Source: Nitrospirota bacterium (GTDB taxonomy: Bacteria; Nitrospirota; Thermodesulfovibrionia; Thermodesulfovibrionales; SM23-35). Taken from it: a DNA stretch of 38,795 nucleotides. The translations under genes and the position numbers were made by a program. Numbering within the stretch: the stretch's first letter is position 1; every line of letters starts with the position of its first letter. The notes beneath the pieces were generated by a model. The model was not told the origin of the DNA, did not search any database, and saw only the letters and a program-made list of their open reading frames with translations. Positions 8,533-16,462 of this stretch are shown one piece after another. The stretch covers positions 1 through 38,795 of the forward strand of contig JACUUX010000024.1 in NCBI GenBank assembly GCA_014859105.1, given 5' to 3'.

Positions 8533-9024
8533 ATGAATATCAAGGAAGCCGTAGAACTCTTTGCTGGACTCAAGAAAGTGGAAGATGTCCTTGGCCCTTA
8601 CCGAATCGGCCTCAAAATCTCCAAACCATTGACGGAGCGTTTCCAAGAGCAACCTGTAGCTTTCTCGAGTTCTGCTCTTGAGGGGAAGGAATCTGAAGTA
8701 GCTTTCATGCCTGAGCATATCGCGCAAAAGCTGGCCGAATATATTACAGCCAACAATTTGCTGCCGGATGACAGGGTATTCAGGGTCTGCTACACAACGG
8801 TCAGGAATCTTGTCCACAGGATCGTGGTTAAGCTCAACGTCAAAGTCTCTCCTCATGATCTCAGGCGTCATTCGGCGACTTACGCCAGCAGAAACGGGGT
8901 GCCGCTGGAAATCATCTCGAAGGTGATCCTCAGGCATCAGGATGTGAAGACTACGCAACTCTACCTTGGAAAAGTCAGTGACTCGGAGGCAATTCGCTGG
9001 ATGGATATGCTAAACGGGAAATAA
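8533..9024 (+). pseudogene. Tyrosine recombinase/integrase, N-terminally deleted
   Basis: The C-terminal catalytic half is recognisable: HDLRRHSATYASRNG with the Arg-box II, then the helix LEIISKVILRHQDVKTTQLY with the conserved second His and the nucleophilic Tyr. The first catalytic Arg region and the SAM-like core-binding domain are missing. In their place are about 37 unrelated-looking residues (MNIKEAVELFAGLKKVEDVL...). At 163 residues it is half the usual length, so it is unlikely to recombine DNA. It sits at the left side of the accessory block that ends at tRNA-Ala and is the best evidence that the block arrived as an integrative element. Confidence 0.75.
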
Positions 9025-9146
9025 ACATCGGACTCCCCGGACCCGCACAACATTTCCAATGGTACTTCTCGGCAACACCGTAACTCTTCGCGAATGAACT
9101 CAACATACTACTTGGTGGAGCCGAAAATGTAAAGTATAGGGAGAAA

Positions 9147-9362
9147 GTGAGATATGTTCCGAAATTGACCAACTCATATTTACCTGTGGAGAAAAGACCC
9201 TATAAAAATCGTGAGGCGCAAGAATTTCCTAAAGAAACAAACATGACGATCAGGTCAGGCAAAAAAATCTGCTACTGTGAGGAAGAAAAACATGTTTGGA
9301 AAAGCTTGAAATCTCTCTTTCTATGTGAAAGGGTTAATCAAGACCTGATATTACGTGTTTAA
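9147..9362 (+). CDS. Doubtful small ORF
   Basis: This is a 71-codon frame with a plausible site (GGGAGAAAGTGAG) ahead of its ATG. The product is basic, with a CYCEEEKHVWK segment, and has no recognisable family. The composition is not clearly coding, and the region between the integrase fragment and 9794 otherwise appears degraded. It is kept only as a possible gene. Confidence 0.25.
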   Translation: MRYVPKLTNSYLPVEKRPYKNREAQEFPKETNMTIRSGKKICYCEEEKHVWKSLKSLFLCERVNQDLILRV

Positions 9363-9732
9363 AATATTATGTTTTAGCTATCACATTTTATTTACGTTTA
9401 ATAGGATAAAACAAGGGGTTTTGCAACCGCATTTTTGAGTTCCCTTATCACAAAGGACAAGCTCCATACTACCTTATACTTTCTCCTCTGATCTTTCAAA
9501 TAAGTTCGTGATAGAGCCTTAGGTTTTAAGGGGGATAGAGCTCTTCAAAAGAAGAAGTCATCCACAACCATGGTCTGTTTGCCCATCTTGCTAAGATTTT
9601 TGTTATTTTCGAAGATCCTTCATAGATCTGCACATGGGTATTATTCAACATCTTCTTTTTTCTCACACATTCTAACTCTCTATTAAATATTACGGTCAGA
9701 GCAACAAAAATCTTAATATATTACAAAGCCAT
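9363..9732. other. AT-rich gap without a recognisable gene
   Basis: All frames are short and none has coding character. I see no tRNA, array or clear promoter. It may hold the leader of the small-gene operon that begins at 9794. Confidence 0.4.
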
Positions 9733-9780
9733 AACCCTACGGGTAGTACTATAAGTTATTACTCGTAGGGTTTTTGTTTT
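9733..9780 (+). terminator. Terminator-like hairpin ahead of the small-gene operon
   Basis: The sequence aaccctacg (9733-9741) pairs with cgtagggtt (9764-9772), with partial extension inside the loop (gtagta / ttact), followed by TTTTTGTTTTT. It sits only 13 bp upstream of the first small gene. It either ends transcription from the left or acts as an attenuator in the leader of the downstream genes. Confidence 0.6.
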
Positions 9781-9793
9781 TAAGGGAGGCAAT

Positions 9794-10108
9794 ATGTTCA
9801 AGAAAAGAAATAATGGAGAGGTTGTTATCAAGATACCGGGAGCTGGGTTTACGGGAGTTCCAATGGTAATACAGCTTGTAGGGGAAAGGGAAGAGCTTTC
9901 CCGTGGCTTTTGTGACAATCCCGAATGCAGGGAATGGGAAATGTTTAATGTCTATAATCCTAAGACCAAAAAGTGGGAACCCTGGCACTCTCATATTGAG
10001 GAATGTCAGATGCTGGATTTTACACCTGAAAATGTCTCTGAGGCTGTCGAAACAGCGTTCGAATTTGGCAAGCGTTGCGCCAGTATGGAAAATCTAAACA
10101 AGACTTAA
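9794..10108 (+). CDS. Unknown protein with a Cys pair
   Basis: The 104-residue protein has a strong GGAGG site 6 bases before the ATG. It begins with beta-rich sequence (GEVVIKIPGAGFTGVPMVIQ), has a CDNPEC motif at about residues 40-45, a Trp/His region (KKWEPWHSHIEEC) and a helical end. There is no signal peptide or membrane span. The CxxxxC pair with the nearby His and Cys could bind a metal, but this is conjecture. It is first in a row of seven small same-strand genes between the integrase fragment and tRNA-Ala, so it is likely mobile-element cargo. No family was recognised. Confidence 0.65.
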   Translation: MFKKRNNGEVVIKIPGAGFTGVPMVIQLVGEREELSRGFCDNPECREWEMFNVYNPKTKKWEPWHSHIEECQMLDFTPENVSEAVETAFEFGKRCASMENLNKT

Positions 10109-10120
10109 CGGAGGTGAAAA

Positions 10121-10546
10121 ATGTCATTACAGTGCATACATTGCGGCTCGATTTGTTTAAGTAACACATCATGGTCATGCCCCGACTGGCCAACATGCTC
10201 AACGTGTGCATCTTACGGCAAGGGCTGCATTTGCATAACAAACAATTCGAACCCGATAGATAAAGAAGGAGGCAAAATGGGTATAAATATAGACGTTATT
10301 CCTTTAGGCAATGTGCTTTTCTATCAAATGTATGATCAGGATGGCGAGGTAATGGGACTTCTGGCGACAACACTACAACCTTATGATATTGGAAAATTAG
10401 AAGAGCAGTGGAAAGACAACTATCATTCTCTTCTTGAGCAGGATAAAGACCCGGACCCATCTCTCGATGGCTTTGTCGAATTTCTGGTAGTGAAAGGTTA
10501 TCCCGCAAAGAGAGTCTTCTGTGATGCCGACATAATCACACCTTAA
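10121..10546 (+). CDS. Unknown Cys-rich protein with possible internal start
   Basis: The full frame has 141 residues and a GGAGGTG site before its ATG. The first 38 residues hold eight Cys (5, 8, 12, 20, 26, 29, 36, 38), a spacing like small metal-binding knuckles. A second ATG in the same frame at 10277 (residue 53) has its own very strong AAGGAGG site. It would make an 89-residue protein starting MGINIDVIPLGNVLFYQMYD without the Cys domain. The gene may therefore be a fusion or give two products. The C-terminal domain is mixed alpha/beta and unfamiliar to me. Confidence 0.6.
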   Translation: MSLQCIHCGSICLSNTSWSCPDWPTCSTCASYGKGCICITNNSNPIDKEGGKMGINIDVIPLGNVLFYQMYDQDGEVMGLLATTLQPYDIGKLEEQWKDNYHSLLEQDKDPDPSLDGFVEFLVVKGYPAKRVFCDADIITP

Positions 10547-10574
10547 GTCAAAATCTGATCAGGAGGGAACCCCA

Positions 10575-10784
10575 GTGAAAATATTAATTGAAGTTATGGA
10601 TGGGGATGTTGCTTCAATCACTGCAACAAACGATGCGGAGATATTTATCGTTAACCATGACAAAGGAATAAATGCCGAAAAGCTGGACTGTTACGCACCT
10701 GATGCAGTGGTGAGTGATAGGGAATTTGCCAGTTTTGTAGAAGAAGCAAAAGAAGAGGCCAAAAACAGACCAAAGAAGAATTAA
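10575..10784 (+). CDS. Unknown small acidic protein
   Basis: The 69-residue product starts at a GTG 7 bases after AGGAGG. The N-terminal half is beta-like (KILIEVMDGDVASITATNDA), and the rest is helical and charged, ending EEAKEEAKNRPKKN. It has no membrane or secretion signals and no recognised family. It is part of the seven-gene accessory row. Confidence 0.55.
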   Translation: MKILIEVMDGDVASITATNDAEIFIVNHDKGINAEKLDCYAPDAVVSDREFASFVEEAKEEAKNRPKKN

Positions 10785-10806
10785 TAAAAACGGAAAGGAA
10801 AAACTT

Positions 10807-11343
10807 ATGGGAAAAATCTTTAATTGTCCAATATGTAATGATGCTCTTAATAGTGAGCATTATTGCGTGCAATGTGACAGAGACTTTGACACGGAAGTCA
10901 TAAAAAACGCCGAAGGCAGCCTGACCGATGCCCAAATAGAGCAGCAAGATTATGTAGATGTATCGTGTTTTTATCTCATTAAACAATTCCAGAAGGATGC
11001 GGCATACAATATCGAACATGTGGCAGTTATTAGGGATGCTCTGATAGATGTCCTCACGGAATTCTACGGTCAATCTTCATATGACGTCTATCCTTGGCTT
11101 TTGGAGCCGGAAATAAAAAATGCGAAAACCAAGAAGCAAAAACCCAAAAAGAAAATTTTTGTCCTGGTCAAGATGTTCCAAGGTATCCATGATGGTATAG
11201 AACTATTCTGGGACGAAAAAGAGTCCGAAAAAGCATACAGAAAATACACAGGGCAGGATTACCCTCAAGATGGAGACTTTGAAGAGATCCACGAAGACTT
11301 TCGGGACTCGATTATCGTTTTAGTGAAGATTCCTGAAAAGTAA
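10807..11343 (+). CDS. Unknown protein with N-terminal zinc ribbon
   Basis: Of its 178 residues, the first 25 hold CPIC and CVQC pairs (about residues 7-10 and 20-23), a compact zinc ribbon. A helical centre follows, then a Lys-rich linker (KNAKTKKQKPKKK) and a C-terminal domain starting IFVLVKMFQGIHDGIELFWD. The linker and ribbon suggest nucleic-acid contact, but no family is recognised. The start follows GGAAAGG. It belongs to the accessory row, whose products share small size and Cys-rich N-termini. Confidence 0.65.
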   Translation: MGKIFNCPICNDALNSEHYCVQCDRDFDTEVIKNAEGSLTDAQIEQQDYVDVSCFYLIKQFQKDAAYNIEHVAVIRDALIDVLTEFYGQSSYDVYPWLLEPEIKNAKTKKQKPKKKIFVLVKMFQGIHDGIELFWDEKESEKAYRKYTGQDYPQDGDFEEIHEDFRDSIIVLVKIPEK

Positions 11344-11359
11344 GCAGGAAAATACAGCA

Positions 11360-11560
11360 ATGACAAGAGAAGAGCATAACAAAAAATACGGAGTAAACAG
11401 GCGGCCAGACGAACAAGTGCTCTGTAATACTCTCGGTTATGGGGAGCTATCACAGTATGACTCCCGCTGTGCTTGGTGCTGGCTTGGATACTCACACACA
11501 TGGGAGCAGCACGACAAGTCATTGGAGAGAAAAAGGTCGCAAGAAATTAATGAGAGGTGA
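11360..11560 (+). CDS. Unknown small protein with CxxC motif
   Basis: This 66-residue frame begins 16 bases after the preceding stop, with a CAGGAAA site at slightly long spacing. The centre carries CAWCWLGYSHTWEQHD, a CxxC followed by two His, which could be a metal site. It ends 7 bp before the next gene start, so its length fits the operon spacing. No family is recognised. Confidence 0.5.
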   Translation: MTREEHNKKYGVNRRPDEQVLCNTLGYGELSQYDSRCAWCWLGYSHTWEQHDKSLERKRSQEINER

Positions 11561-11567
11561 AGTTTTT

Positions 11568-12173
11568 ATGTATGTTTTCACACCACAAATGGATGAGGTC
11601 ATCAGAAAAACTTACAGAATCCATGGTACAGGAAAAGGTCAGGTTAAACGGTTAGCAGAGGCATTGGGAATGCCTCACTGGAAAGTTACCCGTAGAGCAA
11701 AAAAGATTGGAGCCTATGAACCAAAACCTTATCCACCTGAGCGCAAGTGGAGCAACAAGGAAATCAGGCTTTTAAATCGCTTTGCCCGATACAGCCCTGA
11801 GACAATAAGACGCAAAATGCTCATGTTTGGATTTAAAAGAAGCACCACGGCAATTTTGCTGAAGAAAAAACGCCTCAGGCTGGCAAAGAATCTCGAGGGT
11901 TATTCGGCATCGCAGGTTGCTTTAGGTTTTGGTATTGACAGCCATTGTGTGACTCGCTGGATACGTGAAGGATATCTCAAAGCCACAAGGCGGGGGACTG
12001 ACAGGACCGAGAAGCAGGGCGGCGATATGTGGTGGGTAGAGGAGGCAGACCTTAGAAACTTTATCATTAGAAATCTTAGCCTGATCGACTTCAGAAAAGT
12101 CGAGAAGTACTGGATTGTGGATATCCTGATAAACGATCAAACAAAAAAGGGCCGTGAAGTTGAAATTGCATAA
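11568..12173 (+). CDS. Phage-type multi-HTH DNA-binding protein
   Basis: The chosen ATG at 11568 follows GAGAGGTGAAG; an upstream in-frame ATG at 11439 lies inside the preceding gene and lacks a site. The 201-residue protein has three helical DNA-binding-like segments: an HTH at about 24-48 (VKRLAEALGMPHWKVTRRAK), a SANT/Myb-like segment beginning WSNKEIRLLNRFARYS, and a MerR/excisionase-like HTH (SASQVALGFGIDSHCVTRW, then a WWVEEADLRNFI wing). Such proteins are common in prophages and integrative elements as regulators or directionality factors. It is the likeliest regulator of the accessory block. Confidence 0.7.
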   Translation: MYVFTPQMDEVIRKTYRIHGTGKGQVKRLAEALGMPHWKVTRRAKKIGAYEPKPYPPERKWSNKEIRLLNRFARYSPETIRRKMLMFGFKRSTTAILLKKKRLRLAKNLEGYSASQVALGFGIDSHCVTRWIREGYLKATRRGTDRTEKQGGDMWWVEEADLRNFIIRNLSLIDFRKVEKYWIVDILINDQTKKGREVEIA

Positions 12174-12231
12174 ATAAAAAAGCAGATCCGACAAAATAAC
12201 AAAGGCTGTTGCTGAAAGGAGCACAGGTAAT

Positions 12232-12438
12232 ATGAGTAACTATCAAGTCTGGTGGAGAGGATACGATCTCCACGATGTTACAGCCGCTTCTAAAGAAGAA
12301 GCTCTAAATAAAATTAAAGGCTTCTACGGAGTCAAAAGAACTCCGAAGGATACAGTTGTTGTAGAAATACCACCTGGTTATTATGACAGAATGGTCAAGA
12401 ACAACCAGAAAATTGGGATAGATGCAACAAATATTTAA
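12232..12438 (+). CDS. Unknown small protein
   Basis: The 68-residue protein follows AAAGGAG. It reads SNYQVWWRGYDLHDVTAASK, then helix, a VVVEIPPGYYDRM segment and a polar end. The repeated aromatic residues and the ASKEEALNKI helix resemble small phage-encoded domains, but no family is recognised. It is the last gene before a strong terminator and tRNA-Ala. Confidence 0.55.
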   Translation: MSNYQVWWRGYDLHDVTAASKEEALNKIKGFYGVKRTPKDTVVVEIPPGYYDRMVKNNQKIGIDATNI

Positions 12439-12449
12439 AGGCAAAAATC

Positions 12450-12490
12450 AGTCCCCAACCAGCCGGTGTGCTGTGTTGGGGACTTTTTAT
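12450..12490 (+). terminator. Rho-independent terminator of the accessory row
   Basis: The stem agtccccaac (12450-12459) pairs perfectly with gttggggact (12475-12484), followed by TTTTATTTTT. It begins 12 bases after the last small gene. Confidence 0.88.
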
Positions 12491-12563
12491 TTTTACCGAC
12501 ACTTTACCGACACATTTTTAGGGGTTTTTGCCTGTATAAGTTCTTGAAAAATAAAGAAATCAT

Positions 12564-12639
12564 TGGTGGACGGTAGGGGATTCGAACCCCCGACTTCCAC
12601 GTTGCGAACGTGGCGCTCTCCCGGCTGAGCTAACCGCCC
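12564..12639 (-). tRNA. tRNA-Ala (anticodon CGC)
   Basis: The minus strand folds as a complete 76-nt cloverleaf. The acceptor GGGCGGT pairs with ACCGTCC and contains the G3:U70 pair that identifies alanine tRNA. The anticodon stem CCACG/CGTGG encloses the loop TTCGCAA (anticodon CGC), and the T loop is GTTCGAATC. The discriminator is A and CCA is encoded (12564-12566). Its 3' end faces the accessory block, the side on which tRNA-targeting integrases insert. Confidence 0.95.
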
Positions 12640-12823
12640 GTTTTCTATACGTTATTATAAAGCCGAATTTAGCGTCTTCACAAGTTATTTATGGAATTGG
12701 ATTCTTTTCAACAGCATGACAGGAATATTCCACCTATCGAGAAACTCAGTAGTATAATCTTTTACAGTATATTCATGACAGGAAATAGTCATGGGAAGTC
12801 TGTAATAAACAATTATGATTATA

Positions 12824-12852
12824 TTGCAAATAAAGGGTAATAGAATTATACT
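12824..12852 (+). promoter_or_regulatory. Candidate promoter of the hdrA-mvh operon
   Basis: TTGCAA (12824-12829) and TATACT (12847-12852) are separated by 17 bp, close to sigma-70 consensus. The start codon of hdrA is 60 bp downstream. Between them, TTATAACCC (12863-12871) and GGGTTAATATAA (12887-12898) form an imperfect inverted repeat that could be an operator. All of this is by eye. Confidence 0.4.
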
Positions 12853-12912
12853 TATCACAATGTTATAACCCAATAATGTATTTTCCGGGTTAATATAAAA
12901 TGAGCAGGAGTT

Positions 12913-14943
12913 ATGAGTGGCAGGATAGGGGTCTATATATGTAGCTGCGGAACTAACATATCTGACAATTTAAACATAGACGGACTTGCAGAGTTCTCAG
13001 CAGGACTGGATAATGTTAGTTATGTAAAGGTACATAAACTGTTATGTTCCGAAGAGGGGAAGAATTTTTTAAGCGATGATGTTCTAAAAGAAAGTCCTGA
13101 CAGAATAGTAATAGCATCCTGCTCACCAAGAGAGCACGAAAAAACCTTTCGAAACACCCTCCAGAAAATCAGATTCAATCCTTACCTTTTCCAGATGGTT
13201 AACATCAGGGAACAGGTTGCATGGCCCACTCCTGACAAATCCGAAGCGGCTGAAAAAGCAAAGGCATATCTGAGGGCTGCGGTCAAACGTGTTGCTTTTC
13301 AGGAACCTCTTGAGAAAAAAGAGATCGACTGCAATACCGATGTGCTAATTATAGGGGCAGGACCTGCGGGGATGGAAGCCGCGCTGTTGCTTGCAAAAGC
13401 AGGAAGAAAGGTTTATCTGGTGGAGAAAAATTCTTTTATCGGCGGCCGGGTTGCCAGGTATGAGGATGTCTTTCCTAAGATGGAATGCGCTACCTGCATG
13501 CTGGAACCGATGATGGATGAAGTAATGCATCATGAGAATATAGAATTGCTGACCTGCAGCGATGTTCAGGATGTCATTGGATTCCTCGGTAATTTCGTAG
13601 TTAAAATCAGGAAAAGAGCTGCATATGTGAGTAAGGATAAGTGTCTTGGTTGCGGCGCATGTTATGAGCCATGCCCTGTAACAGTCAAGAATGAATTGGA
13701 CTATAATCTGAGTAACCGGAAGGCGATATATATTCCCTATACGGGTGCTCTGCCGAATGTCCCTGTCATTGATGAGGCACATTGTCTGCGGTTCAGCAGC
13801 AAGGATCTGGATATATGCAGGGAGGCATTTGAGCTGGGACTGATAACAAAAGAAGAATATGAGATGTTCAGAAAGAAGGATTGTACAGCCTGTAAGGAAG
13901 CCTGTCCTTTTGAAGCAATCAATTATGACGAAAGGGAAGAAATCCTTGAAAGGAAAGCCGGCGGGATAATTGTTGCAACAGGATTTGAACTTTTTGACCC
14001 ATCTGCGGTACCGAAATTGGGATATGGCAAGATACCGGAAGTATATACCAGCCTTGAGTTTGAAAGGATACTCTCCCAGACAGGCCCTACCGGCGGGAAC
14101 CTTCTTATGAAAAATTCAAAGGGACCCGAATCAGTTGCAATAATACATTGTGTGGGAAGCCGTGACAAAAAGTATTATGATTACTGTTCGGGTATCTGCT
14201 GTCTTTATGCTTTGAAATTTGCACATATGGTTGGGAAAAAATTGCCCTCAGCAAATGTATATGAGATATACGCTGACTGGTGTGTGCCGGGAAAAGATAA
14301 TCAGGCGTTTCTTGATTCAGTAAAGCAAGGGGAAAATATCCAGTTTATCCGTACTCCCCTTCCGGTGGATGTGGAATTAAATCAGGATGCTGACAGAATC
14401 AAACTTTCATGTATTGACGTTTCAACAGGCAAGAGGGAACTTATTGTCGACATGGTGATACTCTGTCCCGCAATGGTGCCTGCTAAAAACAGCCGCATGA
14501 TTTCAGAGATTCTTTCGATCTCAAACAGCAAAGAGGGGTTTTTTGCTGAAGGACACACAAAGCTTGCACCTGTGAGCACGAATATCGAAGGGATATTTAT
14601 TGCCGGATGTGCGCAGGGGCCGAAGGATATTCAGAACACAATCGCTCAGGGGGCTGCCTCTGCCGGGCAGATTCTTTCTGCACTCGTGCCCGGAAGAAGG
14701 CTGGAACTCGAGGTGACGACAGCAGAGATAGATAAGGATGCCTGTTCCGGTTGTATGATCTGCATAAGTCTCTGTCCATATAAAGCTATAACTCTTGACA
14801 GAGAGAATAAAGTTGCAGTGATCAACGAAGTTCTGTGTAAAGGCTGCGGGACATGCGTTGCAGCATGCCCGAGCGGTGCTGCCACAAGTAAACATTTTAC
14901 CGAACAGCAGATATTTGCTGAAATTGAAGAGGTGCTGAAATAG
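12913..14943 (+). CDS. hdrA: Heterodisulfide reductase subunit A-like flavoprotein
   Basis: The 676-residue protein matches HdrA in length and architecture. It has the N-terminal domain with conserved Cys (C10, C12, C45, C70), the FAD Rossmann motif GAGPAG (148-153) and CATC (192-195). An inserted ferredoxin segment follows ([12 protein letters not shown] from about 244; [10 protein letters not shown] later), and a C-terminal two-cluster ferredoxin ends it ([24 protein letters not shown]). HdrA is the electron-bifurcating hub that receives electrons from MvhD and passes them to ferredoxin and an HdrBC-type site. The gene starts with AGGAG well placed. It overlaps mvhD and is followed by the hydrogenase, but no hdrB or hdrC lies in the window. 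It acts in the cytoplasm. Confidence 0.95.
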   Translation: MSGRIGVYICSCGTNISDNLNIDGLAEFSAGLDNVSYVKVHKLLCSEEGKNFLSDDVLKESPDRIVIASCSPREHEKTFRNTLQKIRFNPYLFQMVNIREQVAWPTPDKSEAAEKAKAYLRAAVKRVAFQEPLEKKEIDCNTDVLIIGAGPAGMEAALLLAKAGRKVYLVEKNSFIGGRVARYEDVFPKMECATCMLEPMMDEVMHHENIELLTCSDVQDVIGFLGNFVVKIRKRAAYVSKDKCLGCGACYEPCPVTVKNELDYNLSNRKAIYIPYTGALPNVPVIDEAHCLRFSSKDLDICREAFELGLITKEEYEMFRKKDCTACKEACPFEAINYDEREEILERKAGGIIVATGFELFDPSAVPKLGYGKIPEVYTSLEFERILSQTGPTGGNLLMKNSKGPESVAIIHCVGSRDKKYYDYCSGICCLYALKFAHMVGKKLPSANVYEIYADWCVPGKDNQAFLDSVKQGENIQFIRTPLPVDVELNQDADRIKLSCIDVSTGKRELIVDMVILCPAMVPAKNSRMISEILSISNSKEGFFAEGHTKLAPVSTNIEGIFIAGCAQGPKDIQNTIAQGAASAGQILSALVPGRRLELEVTTAEIDKDACSGCMICISLCPYKAITLDRENKVAVINEVLCKGCGTCVAACPSGAATSKHFTEQQIFAEIEEVLK

Positions 14944-15404
14944 AAGAATTTAAACCTAAAATAGTCGGGTTTCTATGTAACTGGTGCTCTTATGCAGGGG
15001 CGGATGCAGCGGGCAGTTCACGGAAGACATACGCACCAAATGTAAGGGTTATCAGGATAATGTGTAGCGGAAGAATCGATCCCCAGTTTATTCTCAAAGC
15101 CTTTCAATCAGGTGCTGACGGAGTGCTCATACTCGGATGCCATCCGGGTGATTGCCATTATAAGGAGGGCAATTATAAAGCCCTTCGCAGGTTTTATCTG
15201 TTAAGAAAGCTAATAAGCCAGTTTGGAATTGAAGAAGAAAGGCTGAAACTTGATTGGGTTTCAGCAAGCGAGGCTGATAAATTTGTCAGGACAATAAACG
15301 ATATGGTTGAAACAGTCAAGGCATTGGGCCCCCTGAAAAGAATCCCTGCTCACACCTCTACGGAAAAGGGAACAGGAGATCTGCAGGAGATAAAGATTGG
15401 GTAA
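14940..15404 (+). CDS. mvhD: MvhD-type [2Fe-2S] electron-transfer subunit with AUA start
   Basis: The conserved family start [20 protein letters not shown] is encoded directly after the HdrA stop, preceded in frame only by ATA at 14940-14942. There is no ATG, GTG or TTG in this frame until the ATG at 15060, which would cut off the conserved CNWC motif. A site AGAGGTG lies 5 bases upstream of the ATA. I therefore infer AUA initiation, giving 154 residues. Cys motifs are CNWC, CSGR and CHPGDCHY. MvhD links the [NiFe] hydrogenase to HdrA. The gene overlaps hdrA by 4 nt and mvhG by 8 nt, so translation is probably coupled. A sequence error at 14942 is the alternative. Confidence 0.85.
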   Translation: MEEFKPKIVGFLCNWCSYAGADAAGSSRKTYAPNVRVIRIMCSGRIDPQFILKAFQSGADGVLILGCHPGDCHYKEGNYKALRRFYLLRKLISQFGIEEERLKLDWVSASEADKFVRTINDMVETVKALGPLKRIPAHTSTEKGTGDLQEIKIG

Positions 15405-16362
15405 GCCAAAAGTTGCTTTTTACTGGTGCGCTTCATGTGGCGGATGCGAAGAGGCATTTGTAGACCTTGCAGAAGATATCCTTAAGGTAATAGAAGCTGT
15501 TGACATTGTTTTATGGCCTGTAGCACTGGATTTTAAAATTAAAGATATCGAGAAACTGCATGATGCTGAGATTGCAGTCAGTTTTATAAATGGTGCTGTG
15601 AGAACCGATGAGCAGGAGGATATTTCAAAACTTCTCAGGAAAAAATCCGGTTTAATCGTTGCCTTCGGCTCCTGTGCACATCTTGGCGGGATCCCCGGCC
15701 TTGCAAATTTCGTTAACCGCGATAAAATCTTTGACTGGGTTTATAAGAATGCCCCCTCTGTTGTTAATAATAATGGAGTATTTCCTCAGAAAAAGACCGG
15801 GGTAATTGAGGGTGATTTAACACTCCCTGAATTTTACGATACTGTTTATACCCTGGATCAGGTTATTGATGTGGATTATTACATCCCGGGATGTGCGCCG
15901 CCACCGGACCTGATTCTGAAAGCCATAGAAGCTATATTATCAGGCACTCTCCCGGAAAAGGGAACTGTGCTGGCACCGGACAGGGCTTTATGTGAGACAT
16001 GCAAGAGAAGAGAAACAAAACCCGAAAAAGCAGCAATAAAAGAAATTAAGAGAGTTCATCAAGTCATGCTCGATCCCGAAAGATGTTTTCTGGATCAGGG
16101 AATTATCTGCCTTGGCCCTGCCACCCGTGACGGGTGTGGCGAGCGGTGTATTAATGCCAATATGCCATGCCGTGGCTGTTTCGGCCCGACGAGCAGGGTT
16201 GTTGATCAGGGTGCAAAGTTTTTATCGGCGCTGGCATCCATTATAGATACCAATGACGAAGCTGAGATAAGAAAGATTACAAATTCAATTGTTGATCCGG
16301 CAGGCATTTTTTATTACTATTCATTACCAGCTTCAATGCTGAGAAGGAAATTAAATGTATAA
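15397..16362 (+). CDS. mvhG: F420-non-reducing [NiFe]-hydrogenase small subunit
   Basis: The 321-residue protein has no Tat signal, as expected for cytoplasmic group 3 enzymes. The proximal-cluster Cys are visible ([10 protein letters not shown] at 10-19, [19 protein letters not shown]). The C-terminal half holds the additional cluster ligands ([14 protein letters not shown] and MPCRGCFGP). The start is a TTG at 15397, 7 bases after CAGGAGA and inside the end of mvhD. It passes electrons from the NiFe site toward MvhD and HdrA. It is followed by a 100-bp gap with a hairpin repeat before mvhA. Confidence 0.93.
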   Translation: MGKPKVAFYWCASCGGCEEAFVDLAEDILKVIEAVDIVLWPVALDFKIKDIEKLHDAEIAVSFINGAVRTDEQEDISKLLRKKSGLIVAFGSCAHLGGIPGLANFVNRDKIFDWVYKNAPSVVNNNGVFPQKKTGVIEGDLTLPEFYDTVYTLDQVIDVDYYIPGCAPPPDLILKAIEAILSGTLPEKGTVLAPDRALCETCKRRETKPEKAAIKEIKRVHQVMLDPERCFLDQGIICLGPATRDGCGERCINANMPCRGCFGPTSRVVDQGAKFLSALASIIDTNDEAEIRKITNSIVDPAGIFYYYSLPASMLRRKLNV

Positions 16363-16407
16363 ATGTTACAAAGGGTTCTTCATTAATGTCATCCATAATT
16401 CTGAAAA

Positions 16408-16440
16408 TGTCATGCTGCCCCGAATCAATCCGGCATGACA
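16408..16440. repeat. Hairpin repeat between mvhG and mvhA
   Basis: TGTCATGC (16408-16415) and GCATGACA (16433-16440) are inverted around a 17-nt loop. The ends (tgtcat...atgaca) resemble the borders of other palindromic elements in the window. It may tune the mvhG:mvhA transcript ratio or be a REP-like sequence. Confidence 0.5.
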
Positions 16441-16462
16441 ATACAATGGATTTAAATTTACA

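Noticed and set aside
8401-8958. 185-codon minus-strand frame
   Set aside because: It is antisense to the recognisable tyrosine-recombinase catalytic region and has no family features or ribosome-binding site.
15060-15404. Start of mvhD at the first ATG
   Set aside because: It would remove the conserved CNWCSYAGA region, which is in frame upstream and needed for the cluster.
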